NCBI GenBank assembly: GCA_028095005.1
Contig: CM051461.1
Span: forward strand, 46,612,812 to 46,676,811
DNA length: 64,000 nt
Direction of reading: 5' to 3'
Source of the DNA: Rhynchospora pubera
Lineage: Eukaryota; Streptophyta; Magnoliopsida; Poales; Cyperaceae
The stretch's first letter is position 1. Every line of letters starts with the position of its first letter. Both the position numbers and the translations under genes were made by a program. The notes beneath the pieces were generated by a model, which saw only the letters and a program-made list of their open reading frames with translations, had not been told where the DNA came from and did not search any database. This document shows, in pieces, positions 21,532 to 31,500 of the stretch.

Positions 21532-22155
21532 ATGCGCAGAAAGAAGGTGAACCTAGCATGGGTACCAAACGAGGCGACCCGGGTAGCAAACTTCAATAAG
21601 AGAAAGAAGGTTTTGATCAAGGAAGCGCATGAGCTTTCCATGTTATGTGGCGTCGACACGTGCATGGTGATCTATGGCCCGCAGGACCCGAAGCCAGAGG
21701 TTTGGGCTTCGTCGAACAAAGATGCATTTAAAGTGTTCGCGCAGTTCAAGAACATGTCGCAACTGGAACAGTGCCAGATGAAGGAGCGGGAGCGCCTGTG
21801 CAATTTCGAGCAGGAGAACAAGAAGTTGGAGACAAAACTACTGATGCACGAGGTGATTGCGGGCCACCGTTGCCTGTCCGATCTAACCATCGATGACATG
21901 AACGGGCTCATGCGGTATATGAAGATGTGGCACAAAGCAGTGCAGAAGAGGTTGAATCAGCATGCATTGTATGCCATGCCAATGGCACCTGTTGAGCCTC
22001 CAAATAAGGAGAAAATGCCAGTTGATGCACAAGTGAGGAGTCAGTTTAACACTTCTGACGGCCTCGGCTTTGGTTGCTCTGAGGAGATGACGACAATGAT
22101 GGAACTGTGGTGTGTAGAGGGCGCCTTGGCATGGGATAGCCATGTTCGATGTTAA
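21532..22155 (+). CDS. Type I MADS-box protein, M-gamma (AGL80-like)
   Basis: Single-exon gene of 207 aa. Residues 1-60 are a MADS domain (MRRKKVNLAWVPNEATRVAN, then FNKRKKVLIKEAHELSMLC), followed by VIYGPQDPKPEVWASS, the wording typical of AGL80-like M-gamma proteins. There is no K box. Residues 80-110 form a charged, likely coiled region (EQCQMKERERLCNFEQENKK). Known of the family: DNA-binding factors acting in the female gametophyte and endosperm, often as heterodimers with M-alpha proteins. Oddities: the usual KRKKGLMKK reads KRKKVLIKE and FKKRKK reads FNKRKK, so DNA contact may differ. The lack of introns suits type I genes. Confidence 0.9.
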   Translation: MRRKKVNLAWVPNEATRVANFNKRKKVLIKEAHELSMLCGVDTCMVIYGPQDPKPEVWASSNKDAFKVFAQFKNMSQLEQCQMKERERLCNFEQENKKLETKLLMHEVIAGHRCLSDLTIDDMNGLMRYMKMWHKAVQKRLNQHALYAMPMAPVEPPNKEKMPVDAQVRSQFNTSDGLGFGCSEEMTTMMELWCVEGALAWDSHVRC

Positions 22156-22814
22156 GTGAAGTGAAGACCATAGATAAATTAAATATATAAGTATATTTTT
22201 TTTAGTATTTAATTTATTGTAGTATATTCAATAATTTGATGTTAGTCTTTTCCACACTAATTAGGTATATTAAAGTGATATTTATCTGTAATAATGTGCT
22301 ACTTGCGTTTGAATATATGCATTTGGTAAAATTATAAGTAGACGGATTGAATTTTTTTCCTTTTTGTTTTATTTTTCATGAAATCAAGATTCGTAGATTG
22401 TCAATTTGTAGCTTTCTACATATATGTTTTTTGGATCATATATCTCGGTCATAAAGAAGAAAGTATCACTGTGAAATTAAGATTAACGGCGATTAATATT
22501 TTCTTCTTTAGTGAATTAATCATGTATGTATATAATAGGAGGAAAATGCAAGCATCGAAACTCCACTGCTTAATTATGTATTTATGTTCTTTGCTCTAAA
22601 CATATTTCTAACCCAACTTGATGTGTGTCGTTGCATAGCACCTTATAGAGATGTGGATGAAAACTATCGATACTGGCACCGACAGTACAGTAACAGAACC
22701 AGTTTACCCAGAGGAACTTTCATGTTGTTCTGGTCTTGATTGTTGATCGAACGGTCTAGCTCACTCGACAATGAGGAGCTTCCATTATAGATAACCCTCT
22801 TCTGTGGCTGCATA
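22156..22814. other. 3' flank of the MADS gene
   Basis: AT-rich trailer with no further gene. It ends at a hAT-type MITE. Confidence 0.5.
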
Positions 22815-23141
22815 TATACCTGTCAAACGTGAAAACGGAACGTGGAACAGCCTATTTTCACTTTTGTTTCGTTTCAGATGACGAAACTGAATCTCTTTCG
22901 TTTCCGTTCTGTTTCGTCAAACGAAACAGTTTTCCCATTTTGTTTAGCGTTCCATCCTTCATTTACCATTGATTTCAGCATAATTATATTTTCCGTTTTG
23001 GTAACGTTTATAAATTTCAATTTCGTTTCCGTTATGTTTTCAGAAACGAAAGTTATTACTCTTTCGTTTAACGTTCTGTTTGGATGGAACGGAACGGAAC
23101 AACGTTTACAAACGTTGATATTGTTGATATTGACAGGCCTA
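22815..23141. mobile_element. hAT-type MITE, 327 bp
   Basis: Left end TATACCTGTCAA matches the complement of the right end, TAGGCCTGTCAA. An 8-bp duplication GCTGCATA flanks it (22807-22814 and 23142-23149). The interior is crowded with GAAACG/CGTTTC words on both strands. No reading frame. Confidence 0.85.
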
Positions 23142-23949
23142 GCTGCATATATAGCACCTTTATTTCTTTTGTGTGGTAAATTTTCTTATAACTTGATTCA
23201 CTTATTTGTATAGTTTGAGACGCGTATTATATTTTAGGTATCGTATTTCTGATTTTTTTTTTCTTCAGAGTTAGATTTTTTATTTGAATAAAATTCTCAA
23301 AACTACTAGCTAGGGAGATAAAATAACAAAATGGATATATACATTAAATTTCCAACTTTGAATGTACTAAAAAGAAAAATCAATTAGGCCTTATTCTTTT
23401 TTTTAAAAAAAATCAGCCTGCATGTTTATCATACACGAGGCTACGAAGTCCAGTTTCATAACATCAGGCCCGCAAATCCACTCAACAGAGAAGCCCACTT
23501 AAAGAAAAAGAAAGGGTCAAGCGGCCCTTACCTTATATAAATAAATGAAGTCAATATATTCAACAAAAATACAAAATGTTGAATCTGCAAAAGAAATGTC
23601 AGCAACTCATTTAAAACTCATCAATATATAGATAGTTTTAGAAAGAAGCAAAAAAATTTAAATATTGTACAAAGTATTGAATCTGCAGAGCTCTCCTACC
23701 ATTGATTATCTCCAGAACCGCTGATTAAGGGGTTTATTTGATAATTTCTATAAATTTTTTGTTTGAAATCTGTAGAGTTGGTCTTTGAAATTTCACGAAA
23801 TTCATTGTTGGCTAATTTTTAATTTTGATTTTTGAATTAATTTGGGAATATGGTTTCATGTTCGAATTATGCGATAACTTGGGTTTTGAAACTCCAAGGG
23901 ATCTTCTATATGATAAAAAATTAAATGGTTAATAATATTACGTTAGATC
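23142..23949. other. Intergenic
   Basis: No supported gene. A TTTTTTTTTAAAAAAAAT junction followed by CAGCCTGCATG near 23400-23420 may be another reversed retroposon tail. Confidence 0.4.
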
Positions 23950-24237
23950 CAGCAGTGGAGCCAGAAATTTAAATGGGGGTCATCAAAATATTTTGGATCT
24001 AAATAGTTAACTTTCTATTAATATCAATAGAATTATCATAACAAAAATTAATTTGCTTTTAATTATGGGGTCAGCATTAATTATTATTACTGGAATATTT
24101 TTTTGGGGGTCAAATAGTGTTTTCTTTAGAAATAACAATAAAATCATTAAAATTATACATAAAAATGCTTAATTTGAAAAAAAAAAAATATATGGGGTCA
24201 TTTGCACCACATTGGCCCTCTTTTAAATCCGCCTCTG
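23950..24237. mobile_element. hAT-type MITE, 288 bp
   Basis: Starts CAGCAGTGGAGCCAGAAATT and ends AAATCCGCCTCTG. It is flanked by a perfect 8-bp duplication GTTAGATC (23942-23949, 24238-24245). The interior has GGGGTCA three times. Related sequences lie at 56919-57178 and 62022-62220. Confidence 0.87.
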
Positions 24238-25655
24238 GTTAGATCTAAACATTTTTGGAAATGTCCGTGACCTAATTATATAACTTATAATAAAAATATC
24301 AAACAAAAATCCATATTGGGTAGCAATCTAGGTAGACACTAGCTAGACCCTATACATTAATATAATGCAACTTTGCAAGAAATATAGGTAGCCCTGTAGT
24401 GCTATTATATACATAAGCTCGAATAAAAAGAGTGAATGTTGACAATTTGTCGTGCAAGGGTGTTTATGTAATAATCAGCACATCTAGGTTTGTGGGGGCC
24501 TCAACATGTAGCTAAATCCTATAATAATAATAAAAGCATGCGTGCACACTTTATGCAAAACCTTTTATTTGCTTGTTCTTCTAACTTTTCCATATTGTTT
24601 GTTACGAAAAACAACAAGCGAGAGCTTTACATGTGGCTGCGGTGTGGTGCACAACAAGTAGTTTACTCCTAATTGCTTACATGTGGCTTCAAGTGATTGT
24701 CAATTATTTGATTGAAGTAACTGACTACAATAACATGCATGATCCATTACTTGCGTTTATCAATTCAAAGTTTTTAAAATCAAGAATAATTCAGAAATAA
24801 TATTATATTCTGAAATTACCGTTAATTTGTCAAGTCAACTAAACAGTTGGCACAAGTCCAAAAAATTTAGCATATCCATGAAACAGTCATACTAAACGCA
24901 AAAAGGTCATGCTAACAACTATTTTATCCAAATTTGATTAGATTGTCTATTTTCTCTCTTTTATATTGAATAAACACTTTTCCAAATTTTGGAGAGACCT
25001 AAAGGAGAAGTTTCCGAAGAGATTTCAGATTTGGCAAATCCATGAGGAGATTTTCCTTAAACCATCTCTTCAATCTACACGTTTACGTGATTACTTCTGA
25101 TCAGAACCAGGAGGTGGGACCCACCATAATCATTTAATAGTTTCTTTTTCTCCAGTTGAGTAACCGTCCAAATCTATCTGTTAAATCGAACTTGCCTCCC
25201 AAGAAATGAAATGTCTAATACATGTAAGTATGTAACCTCTCCGCCTCAGGTATAAATTAATTTAAAAATTCCAGGTACTGTATCATAAGTTTTTGCATTT
25301 CAAAATTTTTAAATAATATTGTGTTTACAATTTAGATTGAACATAATTTGTCATGGAGGGACACTTTCATTTTTAAATTACATCCCACACAGTACCCAAT
25401 CTCAACTATTAGTTGATTAATTTAATTTAGAGGCTGACGAAATTATCTTCCATGAATTGCAAAAGCAAAAAAAATTTGTATATTTTGTTACTGTGTGACC
25501 TACATAAAATTTCTACATTAATGATGAGCCCATCTCCATTAATGATTGAATGAATGGAGAATAAAATTAAATTACTTCTTGACAATGATGTAGTTTCCTT
25601 AATAAGATAAAGGAAGTTGTGCTTTGTACGCTACCCTTCCCTCTCTGCCTCTCCC
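24238..25655. other. Intergenic, upstream region of the S40-like gene
   Basis: AT-rich with no supported gene. The last few hundred bases serve as the likely promoter region of the S40-like gene. Confidence 0.5.
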
Positions 25656-25663
25656 TATAAATA
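25656..25663 (+). promoter_or_regulatory. TATA box of the S40-like gene
   Basis: TATAAATA, preceded by a pyrimidine-rich tract, lies 50 bp upstream of the ATG at 25706. That predicts a transcription start near 25688 and a very short leader. Confidence 0.7.
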
Positions 25664-25705
25664 CTATACCCATTCACAACAAAATTTCCTCTGGATTAAG
25701 TGAGC

Positions 25706-26074
25706 ATGGAAGAGCTTGAAGAGGGAGATATACTGTGGCCAGATCAGAACAATCACTCCACCGAGCTTGCCATTGCCAGCGCAATGCCAAACTCACAAGA
25801 ATCCCGATCGATTAGGGTTTCTGCACCGATTACCATTCCTTCGAGAGAAGTTCCTCAAAGTCAAAGAGATTTCAAAATGGACTCCGACGAACACGAAGAA
25901 GACAACTCTGGCAATCGTCCTTGTAAGAAGATAGTACCACCGCATGTTATTGTTGCACGAAGGTTCGCCGATCGAATGTTTTCGGTCTGTTTCGGTCATG
26001 GAAGAACTCTCCGAGGACGGGATCTTGTCAACTTCAGGAACACAATATTTCAAATGACTGGATTTATTGAATAA
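25706..26074 (+). CDS. S40-like senescence regulator family protein (DUF584)
   Basis: Single exon, 122 aa, starting at the ATG at 25706; a GTG six bases upstream is not a credible plant start. The C-terminal half holds the S40 signature: VPPHVIVARR, then FSVCFGHGRTLRGRDL, then the closing FRNTIFQMTGFIE. The N-terminal half is acidic and low in order, with IRVSAPITIPSRE matching the usual SxPxxIP element. Known of the family: small nuclear or cytosolic plant proteins induced in leaf senescence and by pathogens; biochemical role unknown. A TATA box 50 bp upstream and AATAAA at 26099-26104 frame a compact gene. Confidence 0.9.
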   Translation: MEELEEGDILWPDQNNHSTELAIASAMPNSQESRSIRVSAPITIPSREVPQSQRDFKMDSDEHEEDNSGNRPCKKIVPPHVIVARRFADRMFSVCFGHGRTLRGRDLVNFRNTIFQMTGFIE

Positions 26075-26104
26075 TCGAGCAGAAATTTTTCCCAAAAAAA
26101 TAAA

Positions 26105-27283
26105 GTTAGTTTATTTTATTCATTAGATTGATCTATTTGGTGTTACCATGATAGCATAGGAATTTCTCTCTTTAAAATTTAACTTTAGATTTCTTTTTAA
26201 TTCAACGATGAAAAAACTTGTAAATATTGAGGTGAAAAAATAAAAAGAGGAATAAGAAGGAAATTTCTTCTGTTGTACAACTTGTTTAAGATGAAGCGTG
26301 AAGGAATACTTTGACTTGTATGTAAGGTCAAGGAATATGTTTAGGAATATCATTTCTATTGCACTACGACTATTTCCTTTTTATGCAAATTCAAGTACGG
26401 AATAGGGCTTGAAGTTTGAATTATCTGCATTATACAGCCTGCATGTTGCGTACCTGTGTTGAATCAAATTAAGTCAAAATTTTAATACGTACTTAGAAGG
26501 TCAGCGATACAACTCTGCACGGTTTTGTACTATTGTGGGATAAGGTTTTTTTCTGCATTGTCCTATGAATTCATTCTTGTTTTATTTTTTTTATTTAAAT
26601 TAGTTTGTAGAAGAATTAATTACTCTTTGAATTTTGTTCTACTAATTTCCAATAGATCCGGTTCAAATAAATACAAATAGCAACATGTATGACAAGTGAT
26701 TAGCTATGAAAAAGTGAGTATAACCATACATATACTCAAAATTTTGGCAAACATTTGGAAACAAACATTTTGATTTCTGGTTCTGGACAGAAGGAAAATT
26801 CTGCTAACTATGATGCTACAAATGCGTTTTCTCTAGTGATAGAGAGAGATCTAATAAGAGCGCCTTTCTGACGGTTATATTTTGGTGTTATTATTTAGTT
26901 TTTGCAGAATGGATTTACTTCTTTAAAATCCGTTAATATGAATCACGTTTCTATATATAATTAACTGTTTGTAAGGCCCAGTAAATTATTTTTGCATAAT
27001 ATTTCTGATTCAATTGGCCTTACCGAAAATTGTGGAGGTATAATCCCCTCTAATTATCCTTGTCTGTGTTTTTTTTATTATTTATCAGTTGGTGTTAATA
27101 AAAATATACAGATTAACTTAGGTTTTTAAAAAGTTGAAAACTAAACATTAATTTCTATAATAATGCATAGGATAAACAAAATTAAATAAGATTAACAATT
27201 ATATGATCCCAAGATATCCATAAAGGCCAGAAACTACTCCATGTATTGAAAGTTTGCAGCAGGATACAACACAGAATATTGTA
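26105..27283. other. Intergenic
   Basis: No supported gene and no clear transposon ends. AT-rich. Confidence 0.5.
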
Positions 27284-27441
27284 GGGTGCGTTTGGATAGG
27301 TGTGGGAAGAAGGGAAGAAGGGAAGAAGTGGAAAGAAATATTGGAAAGTGTGTAACTTTGTGAAGAGTTTGGATTGTTTATAATTTTTTTTTCTTCCCAT
27401 CTTCCTTCTTCCTCTTCTTCTTATCTCATCCAAACGCACCC
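27284..27441. mobile_element. MITE, 158 bp (same family as 20269-20403)
   Basis: Ends GGGTGCGTTTGGATAG and CATCCAAACGCACCC are inverted. The 3-bp duplication GTA flanks it (27281-27283, 27442-27444). The interior AAGTGTGTAACTTTGT is shared with the copy at 20269-20403. Confidence 0.82.
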
Positions 27442-28310
27442 GTAGAGAAGGCGCTACACAGGAATCAAGTTGTCTGAATTTTGTCAATCACCCATGCTTA
27501 GAGGTAACAAATGATAGGTGCACAAATCACACGCTTTTTGCGGCGTAGTGTTGTCTCAGTCAGTTATAAAAGTCGTAGTCCATGGCTGCTCAGGTATGAA
27601 AGCGGAGCTCAAATTAATCTTTGAATGGAACTACACTTGTATCTATGTAAGTATGTTAGTCGTAGTCAAATTAATAGTAGGATAAACGTGAATTGTAGAC
27701 GTAAGTAAGGTCAAACAAGCACTTTCTAACAATCAGTTGAATTGTGATGGTGCTGATATATCTCTATTATATTAATTCTTTCTTTTAAAAAAAATAATAA
27801 ACAGAGAGAAACTCGGTATATATATGTACGGGATAGCATCATGCGGGCAGTTAATTAAATCTTTTGGACAATTTAATAAATTAAATCATTCGCAAATTTT
27901 GTTTTGGACTAAATTTTGCAATCGAACTTACAATTGAATTGTTTATTTAAAATTATGAACGGAGATAAATGATGAAAGTTCATCTCCAGTTTTAAATTGC
28001 TGTCTACCATAAAAATTACGCTAAATTATATATGTGTTTGAGAATAAAATGTATGTTTTTTTTAAAGACAAAATAACGTACGATTAAAGGTTTGAAATTA
28101 ATTATCATTTAATCATCTCGTGGATACATTAATTGTTTTGTTATATATTATTGTATTTTATTCTCATTGACCTGACAATATGTTTTAAAAATTCATCATC
28201 CTCTTATATAGAGAACAAAAAATAATAAAAATTTGATAACCATAAATTTTGGAATTTCACAAATATGTCGTTCCATTATAGAGAACAAAAATTGCGAGAT
28301 AGATGCTCTA
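27442..28310. other. Intergenic
   Basis: No supported gene. ATTATAGAGAACAAAAA-like words occur twice near 28200-28290, just left of the Copia insertion. Confidence 0.45.
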
Positions 28311-28315
28311 AATAA

Positions 28316-28536
28316 TGTAGAAAGGTACAAAGGAGAAGATGAAGAAAAGTATTTTATTATTCTGTTTCTTGTTTTTTTTACAATGTACAGGAGAATGTAT
28401 TTATAGGGAATCAATTGAGTACAGTTACAGACGCTACCTAAAACAGTTATCTAAGCTAGTAGCCTCTGCTGCAGATTATTCTTCAGTAGCCTGTCCATTT
28501 GATGTACTACTGGATTTGTCCATTGCTGTGTCATTA
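28316..28536 (-). repeat. Copia 3' LTR
   Basis: 221 bp. On the minus strand it begins TAATGACACAGC and ends CTTTCTACA. The last 61 bp of the gag-pol frame (to 28476) lie inside it. Confidence 0.93.
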
Positions 28537-31500
28537 TACCCCCCACAAGCCAATGTATTCAGAACTACATTGAGCTTGGATGTCAAAAATCTATGTCTAG
28601 TTGTTGGAAGTGGCTTGGTAAGGACATCTGCTAACTGATCTGCAGAGCACAAAAAACGTGCAGTGACTTCTTTGTTAACCACTCTTTCTCTGACGAAGTG
28701 GTAATCTATTTCAATATGTTTTGTGCGGGCGTGAAAGCTTGGATTAGAAGCTAAGAATGTAGCTCCTATATTATCACACCAGAGTGTGGGTGGCTCAGAA
28801 ACAGAAATGTGCAATTCTTTGAGAATATTTTGTAACCAGAGAATCTCAGCACAAGTCAGAGCAAGGCTCCTGTATTCTGCTTCAGTGCTTGATCTGGAGA
28901 CGGTTTGTTGTTTTCTTGAGCTCCATGAGATTAGATTTCTTCCCAGAAACAAACAAAACCCAGATGTTGATCTTCTATCATCCAATGAGCCAGCCCAGTC
29001 TGAATCACTGTAAGCATGCATTGACAGTGAAGATTTGGAGTGAATTTGCAATCCAAGTGTGATGGTGCCTTTCAAGTACCTTAAGATTCGTTTGACAGCA
29101 ATCCATTGATTCTCTGTGGGGGAATGCATGAACTGAGAGCATTTGTTTACTGAGAAGGCAATGTCAGGTCTCGTTAGAGTTGCATATTGCAAAGCTCCAA
29201 CAGTGCTTCTGAACAATTGAGGATCAGAGAATGGTTTACTATCATCTCTGGAGAGAGTGACATATGTTGCCATTGGAGTCATGCAAGGCTTTGCAGAGAG
29301 CATGTTGGTTCTAACCAAAATATTCTCAATGTATTGTGACTGGTTCAGTAGCAGTCCTTGTGCATTTCTGACAGCTTCAATTCCTAAGAAATAGTGTATG
29401 TATCCCAGATCTTTGAGAGCAAAATGTGACTGCAGGTGAGTGACATAAGTATTCAAAAGCTCAGAGTTGCTACCAAGCATCAAGATATCATCCACATAGA
29501 TTAAAATGTATGTGGTGTGACCATGAGAGGTTGAGATGAAAAGAGATGGATCATATTGGGAGGGTGTAAATCCTGATTGAATGAGAGTATTGCTCAATTT
29601 CTGGAACCATGCTCGTGGAGCCTGTTTGAGGCCATAGAGAGATTTGTTTAACTTACACACATAATTTGGGTGAGTAGCATCAATGAAGCCAGGTGGTTGA
29701 TGCATATAAACTTCCTCCTTGAGATCTCCATGCAAAAATGCGTTTTGAACATCTAGCTGTTTAATAGACCAGCCAGAAGAGATGGCAATGGAGAGAAGGA
29801 GCCTGATTGTCGCTGGTCGAACAACAGGACTATAAGTTTCAAAAAAATCAATGCCCTCTACTTGATTATAGCCTTTAGCCACCAACCGGGCTTTGTGCCT
29901 TTCCACAGTGCCATCAGAGCGTTTTTTGAGTTTATAAACCCATTTGCATCCTATAATAGGATGATTGATTGGTGGTGGAACCAATAGCCAAGTGTTATTT
30001 CTAGCTAATGCATCAATTTCATCAGCCATGGCCTGGCGCCAGGGAAGCAACATATTTGCTTTGCTGAAGGAAGTTGGTTCATCATTGGAGGTGGATGTTA
30101 AGAAAGTGATGTGATTTGGAAAGGTTTTTGACTTTCTTGTGTTGTCTTTAGTCCTGGTTGTCATGGGATGTGCAGTAAGTTGAGAGGAAGTTGAAGGGAC
30201 AGGAGGTTGAGGGGTAGTATTGGAAGTTGAAGGGGTTAATGAAACATGGTCAACTGATGGAGGTGTAGTAGGAGTTGAAGTAATGTGATTACGGTTAGAA
30301 ACAGCGGGCAGCAATGGTGTTTGTCGGTCAGGTGAGATGTTGGTGGGAAAAGGTAATGGGCCCACAAAATTTGAATTTGAATTGTTGGGCTGAGATGAAG
30401 TGGGCTGAAGTATAGGAAGAGAGAACAACTGGTAAGGAGAAGCTTCAGTAGCCTGTTGTTGATGATCTCTGAAAGGAAAGGATTCCTCATCAAATTGTAC
30501 ATGCCTTGATATGAAAATTCTATTGGTAGGCAAGTGCAAACAACGGTAGCCTTTCTGAGATGCAGCATAGCCAAGGAAGATGCAAGGTTGAGCTCTTGGT
30601 TCTAGCTTATTGGATGTATATTGTCGTGTGTAAGGAAAACACAAGCAACCCAAAGTTTTGAGAAGTGAGTAATCAGGATCCTTGTTGAATAGTTTGGTGT
30701 ATGGTATCTGATGGTTGTTATTTGGGAGACGATTGACAAGGTATGTAATACTGGCCAGAATTTCATCCCAATATTTAGAGGGAATTTGGGCATGCTGCAT
30801 ATTTGCAATTGCTAGCTCCACCAGGTGACGATGTTTCCTTTCAGAGACACCATTTTGCTGTGGTGTGTAGGGACAGGTGGTCTGATGCACAATGGCAGGA
30901 AAATGAATTGTGATTGGCTTGTACTCAGTGCCTCCATCACTCCTGAGTATTTTTATTTTGGTGTTCAAAATGTTCTCAACCTGTGCTTTGAATTTTGTAA
31001 AGGTTGACAGAACTTCATCCTTTGATTTCAAAAAATAGATCCAACAAAACCTTGAATAATCATCAATAAAGAGAATATAATATCTGAATCCATTACTTGA
31101 CAAAATAGGAAAAGGACCCCACACATCACTGTGTATCAGTTCAAGGGGAGAAGTAGTACAAGATGTTGAAGGATAAAATGGTAATTTGTGTGCTTTTGCA
31201 GCACAACAATCCTTACAAACAGGTAGCTTATTTGAATTACAAGGTAAAGAAAATTTTTTTACAACATCCATTGTTATAGAACTGGAAGGATGGCCTAATC
31301 TTGAATGCCATTTGCTTGCAGAAACCTTGACCCCCAGAAAAACTGAAGGGTTTGAACTGAGGTTGAAAGAATAGAGACCCTGATGGTTATGTACTTGAAG
31401 TAGTATGTTCTTGGTGGGGAGGACCTTGATTAGACAACAAGAAGAGGAAAACTCAATTATCAATTGTGGATTGTCAAGTAATAACCTGGAAATGCTGATT

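Noticed and set aside
25700..25705. GTG start for the S40-like gene
   Set aside because: The extended frame begins at GTG; plant genes start at ATG, and the ATG at 25706 gives the expected N-terminus and a sensible distance from the TATA box.
28339..28638. Plus-strand frames repeated at 28339 and 32733
   Set aside because: Identical because they read the two Copia LTRs antisense; not genes.
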